Origin: Bilabrum cf. latius
Lineage: Eukaryota > Bigyra: Bicosoecida > Bigyra > Bicosoecida
Reading direction: 5' to 3'
DNA length: 64,000 nucleotides
Assembly: GCA_965178125.1 (NCBI GenBank)
Contig: OZ237772.1
Span: 372,001 to 436,000 of the forward strand
Positions 33,823 through 44,700 of this stretch are shown in pieces. A program made the position numbers and the translations under genes. Position 1 is the first letter of the stretch; every line of letters starts with the position of its first letter. Under the pieces are notes generated by a model. The model did not search any database and was not told where the DNA came from. It saw only the letters and a program-made list of their open reading frames with translations.

Positions 33823-36021
33823 TCAATTTCCATCAAATAATTTTGGGCCGGATCTAGGCATGACGTCATCCATCAAAGACTACCAGGCAGCCCGCTCCCT
33901 CTCGCGCGAGAATTGCTCTGCAACCATCGTCTTGCCGGCGCTGCCCATTCTCGAGCGAAGCTCGGCATACCCTGCTATACGCGTGATGTGGCCGACCGCC
34001 TCATCTGCAGCATCGAAGAGCAACCCAGTCTAGCCGTTCCGGACCACCTTGCAATTCCCGGGAATCCGCCTCGCCACCACAGGCACCCCGAGAGCGGCCG
34101 CCTCCAGCAGAGCGTTCGGCATCCCCTCCGATATCGACGAGTTCACCACCACGTCGGCCTCCAGCATCCATCGCAGGAGTGTGGGCCGAGGCACCGGCGG
34201 CAAGAGGACGGTACCACCATGCTTGGCGAAACCAGTAAGCCCGTCCGCAATGGCCTCTACTCCCTTCCCATATCCCATGGCCAACGCTCCAGTCGTCTTG
34301 ATATCTTCGTTGCCCGACTCGACAACAGGGTTTCTGTCACTAGCCGGCAGGGGATCGAGATCGCCAGTCGCACCACCAGAGACTGTCGACTCGGCAACAG
34401 GGTTTCTGTCACTAGCCGGCAGGGGATCGAGATCGCCAGTCGCACCACCAGAGACTGTCAACTGCTCGGGGGCCCGGAGCAGTTCGCAGATGTCCTCCAC
34501 GACCCAATCGCACCGTTCAGCCAAACCATCTGCGAAGTCACGGTCCAATCGAGGGCCCGCCATGACTAGCACAATTGGGCGGGCCGTCCCCGAGGCACCA
34601 TAATCCGCCTCAGCCGTTGCTTCCGTCGAACCTACACCGGCGGCAGCAGCCTTGCCGCTGACGCTGCTGGTGCTGCCGAGTGCGCTGTCAGCCGCTGTGC
34701 CACCCCCCATTGCAATTGACGACGCGCCTTTAACGTGCTCCCGGCCCGCGACCATTGCGTTATGCCGTCTCACTGCATCGAGCAGGAACCCAGGATCCTT
34801 CACTGGTCGTATCCCAGCGGGAAGCAGGCAGACAATCGGAGCCCGCGACACGGAAATCGTCCGGGCATGAGCATGCCCCGCGCGAGCCGGCGGGTATGTG
34901 CCATCCTTGCAATCAGAGTCATAGCGTCTTCCCGTCACCGAGTCACCACTTAGGCCGATTGCCCGCTCCCCGTCAGTCGTGGGCACCGACGCACTGGGGC
35001 TGCAGCAACTCTCAGCATCTATACGCAGGGGGTTTAGACGAAGCAGGGAGCGGAGAGATACGTGCCCGTAAGCTCCTAAGGTGGGGATAGCTGCAAGCGC
35101 GACCATTGGCCCAGATTCAGTGCTGGGCGTGCGTCTGCTGGCATCAGGGAAGTCACGATCGGAGCGACTCGATGGCTCGCTGTCGCCAGCACCACTGTCA
35201 GTGCTCCCAGCACTCGCCTTTTCCATACTTGGCCCGGACCCGAGGCAAGATACGTCAACAGCTTGCGGTATGGTGACTGCCTTGGTCAACACCCTGGCTG
35301 CCAATGCCTCTAACCCATCCGAAATTCCACCGCTTGGTGAAGAGCCTGCAACTGGCCTCGACCTCCGGGTAGCCCCAGAAGAGGCATGCTCTTGAGCACT
35401 CTCGTGCCCTTTGACCAAGCCCACAATCGATAGCCCTGCATGACTCCACCTTTCCTATGGCCCAGCGCTTTCCTTTTCTTCTTTCAATCGTGCCAGGTAG
35501 CACCCCGCCACGGATTCCCTAAGCAGAGCTGATCGGAGCGCATCGAGCATGCCAGAGGAGAATGCGACTACCCTAGCAGCGTTGTCGAGGGCTCGAATGC
35601 AAGCCAGCCGTCGGCTTTCATCGGTGGACGGCTTGAGGTACTCGTTCACGTCAGTGCCTCCGAGAACAAGCACCCACGGTGGCGAGCGTGAAGCGGCGGC
35701 CACGGCGGCACCGGCTCTACCACCGACTGCTGCAACTGTCCCCGCGGTTCGGGCAAGCGTATTGCCACCTAAGTCATCATATGCTACGTGCATACTTTGT
35801 GCTCGGTGAGACTGGTTTGGCATCAGGCGGCCAGACCTGTAGGCGTGGACTGCAACAACAACATCCACGCCGTCGAAAGTTGCGGTTTCGTTGTCAATAC
35901 GTGATGCATCTGTGATAGAGCATTCCCATCCTTTATGTTTGAAGTATGAAGAAATTCGTTTTATTGTGACACAGTTACCGGTGCACGGCGTAAGCGAAGA
36001 AATGAAGCGAACAGTGGGCAT
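33823..36021 (-). CDS. Glycosyltransferase, GT4 fold, GLT1D1-like
   Basis: Single exon from ATG 36021 to TGA 33823-33825, 732 residues. It follows the GLT1D1 order: TGNCVTIKRISSYF, VHAYRSGRL and VLGGTDVNEYL in the N-terminal half; PAGIRPVKDPGFLLDA, VLVMAGPRLD, then the GT4 C-terminal signature VVNSSISEGMPNALLEAAALG and VARRIPGNCKVV. After TAG 34030 the frame continues TGLLFDAADEAV, exactly where family members carry a conserved TGLLF, so the TAG must be sense; the others are at 35455 and 33880. The protein is about twice the usual 350 residues because of a Ser/Gly/Asp-rich insert (35400-34900) and a 24-residue tandem repeat. It probably transfers a sugar from a nucleotide-sugar donor; the acceptor is unknown. 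It ends convergently, 209 bases from the DnaJ gene. Confidence 0.88.
34328..34471 (+). repeat. 72-base tandem duplication within the glycosyltransferase
   Basis: Two almost identical 72-base units (starting at 34328 and 34400 on the plus strand) encode two copies of a 24-residue polar unit containing SGGATGDLDPLPASDRNPV. The repeat lies in a linker between the donor-binding motifs, is in frame, and looks recent because the units differ at very few bases. Confidence 0.9.
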
Positions 36022-36255
36022 CGTACCAGTCCATCACACTGCAGCCGCGATCCTGGGGCCATTAGGCCATTTAGCCATCCTAAGAGCCATATACGGTAAA
36101 ATAACGTCAAAACAGAGATTCCAAATGAAAGTATGGTTAGGATAGGGGTTGTAAGCTGCGTGCAAAACGCTTTTAGTTGTTGCTTTAATCACACTGTACT
36201 ATTTGGAAATATCTGGTTATTGGAGGAGCAAGAGACCCACTCGAGCCCCGACAAC
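36022..36255. promoter_or_regulatory. Divergent promoter between glycosyltransferase and CTL transporter
   Basis: 234 AT-rich bases between the two divergent start codons. No specific element is recognised; the assignment rests on gene orientation. Confidence 0.5.
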
Positions 36256-39200
36256 ATGTCGGAAGCAATGCACATCGAGCCACAGAAGTCTGGTTCTGAA
36301 GGTGGTAGTGCGAAAGAGCCGCTGGCAAAGTCGCCATCCAAGGAAGAGAACGGTGATGGGCGCCCGCACTACGACGATCGCGAGCCGCCTGCAGCTTGCT
36401 CGTGTTTCGCAAACATATGCACGTGCTGTGCTGAATCTGGTGATGAAGTGAGTTGTATTTTCACGCGTATGTGTCTCGTTGGAATTTACAGCCTCTATTA
36501 GCGAGCATGGGCTTCCACCCAAATTTTGCTAGACATGATCCACCGGTAGAACCCGGTAGAACCATGAATTTGTAGCGTCAGGCGGGCACACAATTCATCG
36601 TGAATGTTGCGTATAATCTTAAATGACGTATCATCACTATAGCGATGGTACATGGCTTCCATGCAGCAGGAGAAGGGAGCTATGCAGCGTGCTACCTTTC
36701 TCGTAATCTCGGTTCCCCTCTGATTCGCGAGGCGGTACGGGCTTACAGCCACTGGAATTGATAGTCAAACAAAAAAGTAGAAATTGAGGTTGCTTTAGCC
36801 AGCACGGCCATCTTCATTTGAGTCCAATTATCACTTCGCAGCCCCTTGGATTCATCCCCGATGACAAGAGGAAGATGACCGACATGTGCTGCTGTATCGC
36901 GTTCATCATGTTTTGGGTCGGAATGGTGGGCGTGGCGTCCACTGGATTTGCCCTCGGCAACCCAAGGAGGCTGTTTTACGGCACCGACTACGAAGGCAAC
37001 ACGTGCAGCGTCACGGAGGGGTTCGACAACAAGCCGGTGATCGTGTACCCGCGCATCAACGAGGACTACGTGTTCAACGTGAGGCTGGCGCTGCAGGGCG
37101 ATTCGAATGCGTTCAGATTCTATGGGGTGTGCGCCAACCGGTGCCCGAGCGCTCTTGATGTAGTGTGCAATTATGAAATATCGGACGCGGAGAAGCCAGC
37201 CGCGGAGGCCTGCGTCAAGAGCGCGGCATACGGCAGCAGCCAGAGTCCCACGGGCCGCCGACTCCGATTCGAGGCCATGGGCGCCTCCGCCGAGGCGGCG
37301 GCCGAGTTCGAGGAGGGGCTACAGGCTGACTTTGGTGGACTGGGGGATGGGAACGGTGCTGTGTGGTGGGGGGACGGCGAAGACGAGGACGAGGAGGAGC
37401 CGGAGATGGCCGCGGGCCCTTGGCTGGACGACGAGGGGGTGCATCACATTGCGGCGCAATCGCTCGCGCGCCGCGGGCGCCGCCTGGACGTGTCGTGCAA
37501 GAAGGCCCGTGCCAACTGCTGGCTGATACCCACGGAGAGCACACCCGTGCTGAACCGGTGCGTGCCCAGCTACAACGTGTCGGAGGGGGGGAGCAGGACA
37601 TGTGTGCTGCCCGTGGACGTGTCCAACGCATTCGACCCCAGGTGCGTGCTCATGCGGGATCAGCGTGCGGCCGATATCTTCAGGCCGCCGTCTCCCTCGC
37701 TGGTTGTGGAGCAGCTGCAGAACGCCCAGTCCACGTGGTCTCGCAACTTTGGTGACCTGCAGCGGGCGTGGTGGGTGATCTTTCTGTGCGCGGTGGTGTT
37801 CGGGTGCCTGTTCGGGTTCGCCTTCGTCAAGCTCACCCAGATGTTCGTCGGGATTGTGGTGTGGACCATCGTGGTCCTGGCCGTGCTGACTTCAATCCTG
37901 TTCACCTTCTTCTGCTACTTCAGGGCCGGCATTCTCAGCGCCCAGAGCGTGCAGAGCTCTACTGAGTCGCTGATCAACAGGGACTTTGACGGGGTGTCTC
38001 AGTACACAGAGAGCCTGGACTCCACCTCGCAGTACCAGACTGCATTCAAGGTGGGTGCGTACACGATGACCGTCGTGTCCATCCTGCTCATCGGGATCAT
38101 CATTGCCGTGCGGCAGCAGATCAAGAACGCCATCGCGATCATCAAGCTGGGAGCCATGTCCATGTTCCAGATGCCGCTGCTCATCTTCCTGCCATTCGCC
38201 GGTGCCGCTCTCATGCTCGCCTTTTTGGCCTGGTGGGCCTACGCCGCTGCGGCCCTTGCCAGCGCCGGTGAAATCACCCCCACTGACATGGCCAAGGCGT
38301 TCGACAGCAGCACCGTGCAGGAGTACTTCCCCGGAGCCAACGTTACTGCCGTGCTGGAGGAGTTGAGGCGAGGGAACAGCACGGTTGCAACCTATGAGAC
38401 CGTGGACACGCTCAAGTACCTGCTGCTGTACCACTTCTTTGGCCTGCTGTGGACCAACCAGTTCATCCTGGGCATTGGCATCACCACCATCGGAGGCGCC
38501 GTGGGTGCGTACTACTTCTCCTTGGACGGCAGGGAGTCCTCCCCCGTGTACGGAGAGAGGCTCAAGCGGTGGAAGATCAGGGAGAACTGGCGCACCACGG
38601 GGGCGGCGCTGGAGATGAATCCCGCCACGGAGCACGAGCACGAGGAGGGCAAGAAGGGCGGCGGGGCCATGAGCCTGTTCGGCATGTTCGGGCAGCACCA
38701 GTCCCACCACTCGTCACACGCCGACGACAAGGCGGCCCATGACCCCACGAAGGAGCTCAAGGACGAGAAGAGCCTCGCTAACGTCCCTTAGTATCTCATG
38801 CCCGATGGGACCGTGGGCTCGCCCGAGAACCCCGCCGCCGAGGAGCTTCCCGACTTCACCTTGTACCACAAACACGGCCCGTGGGGCAACTATGAGATCG
38901 TGGCGAGCCTCTGGAGGGCGGTGCGGTATCATCTGGGCACGATCTCCTTCGGCAGTTTCCTGATCGCCTTTGTGCAGCTGGTCCGGTTCGTCTTTCAGTA
39001 CATGTCCGCACGGCTTGAGAAGCTGGAGCACCGGAACGCCATGGCCCATTACATCAAGTGCTGCATCACGAGCTGCCTGTACGTCCTGGAGCAGCTGGTG
39101 CGCTTCGTGTCTGCCAACGCCCTCTACTTCACGGCAATCAAGGGGTACAGCTTCTGCAGATCGGCACGGAATGTGTTCCTCCTGCTGTTCCGGTACACTG

Positions 39201-40531
39201 CCCTTCTTGCCATCGTGAACGCGGTTACCGAGGTGATCATGTTCCTAGGCAAGATTAGCGTGACTTTGCTATGCGGCTACCTGGCCTACCTGTTCCTTGA
39301 CAACCTGGCGGAGTTCCAGCCCGGGGGCAAGCGAGAGCTGACGGGCATCTGGGTGCCTATCCTAGTGACGATGCTGTTCGCATACGGCGTGTCGAGCGCC
39401 TTCTTCACTGTCTGGGAGGTGGCGATCGACACGGTGCTGGTGTGCTTCACGCTGGATATGGACGAGTCGCTCATGTACCCGAGGAATAAGGGCAAGATGG
39501 GGCGGTACGGCATCCCCCTGCACTACCGCTCCCCCGACATGAGGGGCGGATGCCCGTCCTGCTGCTACCGCTCTCCCCCTTTCTCATGGTGCTGCTTCGA
39601 CCTGAGCTCCTGCTGCTGCGGCCTCTTTGCGTGCTGCGCGGGCTGCTGTGGAGCCGTCCGCGAGCACAGCAAGAAGACTGACGACCACCACAGGGACCCG
39701 ATTCTGGAGGCGCGCACCGCCGCCTATGTGGCCCCTGCCGCCGCCGCTGCCGCCGCTGCAGGTGGAGGCGTCGCGGCGAAGAAGGCAGCTTACGCCAACG
39801 GACAGTCCGGAAATGGTGTGGCTGCGGCTGCGACTGCTGCAGGAGCAGTCGGCGCTCTTGCAGCTGGCGGGGCCGCGGGTGCTTCTGGTGCTGGTTAGCC
39901 CGCGGCATCGCCAGGCGCCGGTGCTGCTGCAGGTGCCACAGGCGCTGGCATCCTGATGGGCGGTGCCGGCGCTGCCTTCGTCTCGAAGTTCGACCAGCAG
40001 TACGTGCACCAGCCGTCCCTGGATTGCCTCCACAAGGTGTATCGCATGACCAGCAGCTTTCCCCACGAGTACCATGCCCTCCAGGAGCTGGAGAGGAGAG
40101 ATGACCTTGACTCGTGGGAGAAGACCAACTTGAAGAGCATCCGGCACGAGATCAATGCCATGATGAGCAGGGACAGGGACAGGCTGAACGACCTGTCAAA
40201 GCGACCCACGGTCACAAGGAAGGCCTACCTGGCGAGGCACGTGATGCTGCAGCGGGGCATGCAGCTCTCCGAGCGAGCCGAGCTCAACCTCGAGCTGGAC
40301 CATCAGGAGGAAGGTAAGTGGCTCATGGTGGTGGAGCAGGCCAGGGTGCAGATCGAGAGGGAGGAGGGCAAGACACTCTTCGGGACCACCAGGGCGGGAC
40401 CCAGGCCTGCGCAGAAAGCCTCGGCTTCCGGAGCGGCGACACCTGGATTCGGGACTGCGAACCCAGTGGCAGGGCAAGCCAGGGAGGTTAGGGTGGGGCA
40501 GATGACGGTGCCGCCCGGTACTGGCCGCTGA
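36256..40531 (+). CDS. Choline transporter-like (CTL/SLC44) membrane protein, two exons
   Basis: Exon 1, 36256-36447 (64 codons), is polar and ends with a Cys cluster; the intron is 36448-36841 (phase 0); exon 2, 36842-40531, ends in TGA. Total 1293 residues. The CTL plan is clear: a first membrane segment (CCCIAFIMFWVGMVGVASTG), a large non-membrane loop with paired Cys and an acidic insert (37380-37430), then many hydrophobic helices from 37770 to 39470. The C-terminal region carries ALYFTAIKGYSFCRSAR and Cys-rich stretches (SCCYRSPPFSWCCFDLSSCC). TAG codons 714 (38789) and 1083 (39896) are read as Gln. The first separates the fifth or sixth helix from the rest of a CTL domain that is only complete when read through. 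The Ala/Gly-rich tail past 39720 and the charged end are extra to the family. Substrate choline is inferred from the family. Confidence 0.88.
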
Positions 40532-40548
40532 GCGCAGCGGATCCCTTT

Positions 40549-40568
40549 GGGGGGGGGGGGGGGGGGGG
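40549..40568 (+). repeat. Homopolymer run of 20 G
   Basis: Twenty consecutive G bases begin 17 bases after the TGA of the CTL gene, with another G-run of about 10 near 40585. It lies in the convergent 3' spacer. The length is uncertain because homopolymers are prone to sequencing error. Confidence 0.9.
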
Positions 40569-40732
40569 ATGCAGCGGGTCACTTGGGGGGGGGTGCCGCA
40601 AGTGGCGGCTTGTGGCAACTTTGAAACCGCGTCGCTGGCCTTTCTCAGGTATATCGGATGGTTTCTCGCTCATTGTGTAAAATAAGTCAAAACTCGCCAC
40701 GGATTGATCCGCACTGCAATGCGATGCACCGC

Positions 40733-41536
40733 TCACTTGAACCTCGTGGATCTGCCGAGCTGCGATGCGCCCACCCTCCCCCCTCCCCTCCCACCTCCCC
40801 TCCCCCCTCCCCTGCTCTTTCGCCTGTTCCCCACCGCCACTCGCCGCGCCCCCGTCACTCTCCTGGCCCCGCCCACCGCTGGCCCATCGTCACCCGCGGG
40901 GGCATCACTGGCAGCAGCGTCCGCTTTGCTGCTGCTGCTGGCCGCAGTGGACGGTCCCTGGCTGGACGCGAGATCAGCCATTGTCATACCACGGCCAGAC
41001 TATTTGCCGCCACCTGACCCTGCCTCCATCGGAGCGGCTCCAGCATGAGGCCCTGCATCCCCCTGTCCTGCCGTTCGCTGCAAATGAGACAGGCCAGCTG
41101 TGGATACAACAGATGCGCCTGCTTCCTGAGTAGCCCAGGTGGAACCGGCAGCTGCAGACGCATGCGCACTCGAATCTAGGTCCGTTCCAGCTGCACCTGC
41201 ACCGATGGCATCCCCACTTCGTTCGGCCAGTGCTTCCGTTGCGGCATCCACAGCGGCTGCCAGAGGACTGCTGATAGCCTTCAGCAGGTGCTCATGCTCC
41301 TCCGCCACCGCCACGCCATCTCTAACCTCTGCAACAAGCATACCCAGTGCTGTATTCACCTGCAAACCATAGCAATCATGTACCCGTGCACAGGAACTTG
41401 GCGGGTACTGCAACTGCAGTAATCATCGTTGACTTGGTGCAAGGACAGGATGGTACTTGCTTACTCGTTGAAAATTGCTGCGAATCTACGTAAGTTCGTC
41501 CAAAATAGAGGCATTGATTGCGTCTGTAGATACCAT
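40733..41536 (-). CDS. Small Ala/Gly/Arg-rich protein with N-terminal helix, two exons, unknown function
   Basis: Exon 1 (41536-41465, 24 codons) and exon 2 (41359-40733) are joined across a 105-base phase 0 intron; the stop is TGA at 40733-40735; 232 residues. The first 55 residues look helical with leucines at heptad-like spacing (ILDELTQIRSNFQR, then VNTALGMLVAEVRDGV). Within this helix the Gln of ELTQIR is a TAG (41486). The middle is Ala/Ser/Gly-rich and disordered, another TAG sits at 41000, and the C-terminus has three GGGR units, reminiscent of RNA-binding RGG tails. The helix recalls short coiled-coil subunits of kinetochore or lysosome-related complexes, but I cannot assign it. The gene is divergent from the giant channel gene, 197 bases away. 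Confidence 0.66.
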
Positions 41537-41733
41537 CGGTGGCGGGAGTGGCCGGGCAATCTATATTTGAACCTGGGCAACTGGTTGCGACCGCCGCCGG
41601 CGATCCCAGATGCCTGCACGGTGTGGTCTTGCGACCAAAACCATCAATCTAGTGTGGCTAGAGTCCTAGGCACTATCGCCTGTGGCTGGGATTCCCAGGC
41701 AAAATTCAAAGCGATTTATCCAATGGGTACTAA
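41537..41733. promoter_or_regulatory. Divergent promoter between small minus-strand gene and channel gene
   Basis: 197 bases between divergent starts at 41536 (minus) and 41734 (plus). No motif recognised; the assignment rests on gene orientation. Confidence 0.45.
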
Positions 41734-44700
41734 ATGAGCGTGTCGAATCCGGAAGCGAAAGCCCAGCTGGGGGGCCAAGGTGCCACCGGCAGGTCGTTCA
41801 GTGCGGCCGTCACCCAAGCAAACAAGGCTAAGCGCCAATCTTTCCTGCGAGACCGAGCGATGAGCCGTGGAACGGTTTAGAGCGATGGACCTTCAACTCC
41901 TGGCTAGGGCGGAAGTGCGACCTTCTCCAAAAAGAAGCCGCGCCGGGGTTCCGAAGTTACCAGCAAGACATCCAAGGCGGTGACTGGACTGTAGACCGCC
42001 GGAAAACGCTATCGTGTCCGAATTCTCAAGGCCGGTGACTAGGCCGCAGAGAAAGCACTCGCAGACGAGAAGTCCAGGCAAGATAGCCTGTTTGGCAGGT
42101 TTCTGCCTGCAAGGCGGTGAGTTTCGTTGGCAAAGTGACCGTTGCTACCTCGACCCCAAGCTACCCCGGCAGCCTACAAATTGGCGTAAACTAGAGATCA
42201 ATATATGCTCATCAATATTTTCTTAGATGTGATGCGCGAGTGGCGCTGAGCGGGCAACTCGGCGAGCCTCACCTTAGATACGCTGCATCGATGTGTCGCT
42301 CGACGTTCGCAGGCAAAGTATCGTAGCGTCCAAAGACACAGTGGTTCTCATCGAGGAGCATTAGGAATGCGTGATTCCACTGAATAGCCACTGGCTGAAA
42401 TGGTGAGATATGCGGCTGAGCGCAGAACGACCCACTCAGCAAGCGTTTTGCGCATGCGTTGCGGTGATGCCGCGCTTATGTGTGAAATTTATAATTGATG
42501 CGCAATTCGTTCACAATAATATTGCAGGTGGGACGTACTGCTGGTATTTCTGCTGGCATTCACGGCTATTGCGCTCCCGTACGAGATAGCTTTCATAGCG
42601 AGGCAGAAATGGATTGCCCTTTTCTGGTTCAATCGGTTGGTGGACCTAGTGTTTCTGGCCGACATGGGCGTCTAGTTTTTCCTCCCGTACCTGGACGAGA
42701 ACGGACAGGCAGTGACCAGCAACGCCGCCATAGCATAGAACTACTTGTCGAGCTGGTTCTGGATCGACCTGATCTCGGTGATCCCGTACGATATTTTCAC
42801 GCTCGGGACGGAACTTGAAAAGCTGAGCCTGCTCCGAATGCTGCGACTGTTCAAGCTGATCAAACTTCTGCGGGTCGTGCGAGCCAGCCGCATCGTCAGC
42901 CGCTGGCGCAACCGGTTCGGTCTCTCCAACGCTGTGATGCAGCTGGGCCGATTCATGCTCACCATCCTCCTGCTCGCACACTGGTCCGCCTGCATGTGGT
43001 TTATGCTAGCGGACGTGGCCCCTGGAAACGTCACGACCTGGCTGGATGTGGAGGACTTGGTGGATGCCTATCCCGCCATACAGTACCTGGCTTCACTATA
43101 CTTTGTGGTGGCCACGCTGGCGACTATCGGGTGTGAGTGCAGCGAACTGTGGCGCCACTTCATCGGGGGGTATGACCCTTCCCCTGCTGGTGCGCTCGCC
43201 ACGCCCGCCTCACGACACCCCCTCCTCCCCCTCTGCCCAACCTCACCCACACACACCCTGCCTCTTTTTTATCCATTCTCCATGGCTCACCCCCTCCCCT
43301 CCCCTCAACCACAATCCCGCAGACGGTGACATCGTGCCCGCCTCCTGGTACGAGCAGGCATTCGCACTGGTCCTCATGCTGGCGGGCGGTGCTATATACG
43401 CCTTCCTCGTTGGCGCCGTGTCAAGCATCGTTAGCGGGTTCGACCGAGCCACGCAGCAGTTCAGGCAGGATCTGGACGCGATCAACACGTACATGGACAG
43501 CATCAATTTGCCCTATGCACAGAGGATCAAGGTGCGGGAGTTCTACGAGCTCTCCCTCGATCTATACCGGAACAAGCACTACCAGCACCTGCTTCGGTTC
43601 CTGTCCCCGGCCCTCAGGGGCATGGTGGCGGCGCACATGCACGAGTCCTGGATCACGCAGATATCGTTCTTTTAGGCCCCCACGGACGAGGAGATGTCCG
43701 AGTTCGTCACTGCCATCAGCATGGCCCTGCAGCCGGTAGCATTCAGCCCCATGGAAGTAGTCCTCAAGGTGGGATACAGGAACAATCGCATGTTCATCAT
43801 CCAGAAGGGCATCGCGGGGTCGGGCAAGGCGGGTCGGGTGCTCGGCGCGGGTTAGATATTCGGCGAGGAGATGATCTTGCAGGAAGCACGGGTGCAGGAC
43901 AAGACGACGGCCATCACCTTTTTGCTGTGCATGACGCTCAGCAAGCAAGACCTGGAGAAGACCCTGCACAGCGGCTCCTTCGACGAGACGAGGAGGCTCA
44001 TCCGCAGGGCAGCCGCGAGGATCGCGCTCCGAAGGGAATTCATCCGTTGCGCTGCGCTGTATCGTCTGCAGGAGTCGGCTCTCCTGGAGATCGCGGATCG
44101 GACGAGGCGGCTGTACGGGCGTGCCGACGGGTACACGATGGAAGACGTGACACGGTCGAAGCTGGCCACCATCGGCGTGGTGCAGTCAGGCACAGAGTCG
44201 GAGGGCGCCACAGACGACCGCGGCAGCAAGCGAAAGAAGAGGAAGAGCAAGCCGAGCCACCGCGGAAGGAATAAGTCAAGCAGGGAGAGAAGTGCGGCGG
44301 GGAGCAGCCACTACAGCGAGGCGCGACCAGCTGTGGGCACTGAGGGTCCCACTGGCGACGTGGTGCGGGCCTTTGCCAGCAGTGATCTGACGGACCCCGC
44401 GCACGGCTCGTACTTTAGCCTGAAAGCCGCGCGGGAGAGAGCCAGGGCCAGGGAACAATCTGAAGAACAGTCCAGGGAACATGCAACTGCCCTTGCGAAA
44501 CCTCCGAGGCGACCGGCCCCACCCGCGCGGCATGCCAGAGGCAGCACGGCATCGGGTGCGCCGACGACTGGCCGGAGCACCGACCCATCAGCAGCAGCAG
44601 CAGCAGGTGAACTGGCCTCCTCATCTGGTGCTCCCCGCCGGCCCCCTCCTCCTCGGGTGAGCGTGAGTCTTGCCGAGCTGGCACAGGCCGCCGATGACTT

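Noticed and set aside
42227-42312. Exon 2 of the channel starting at the TTCTTAG acceptor (42226)
   Set aside because: From the phase left by exon 1 that start runs into TGA before the donor; the TTCGCAG acceptor at 42312 gives the correct phase and leads into VIPLNSHW.
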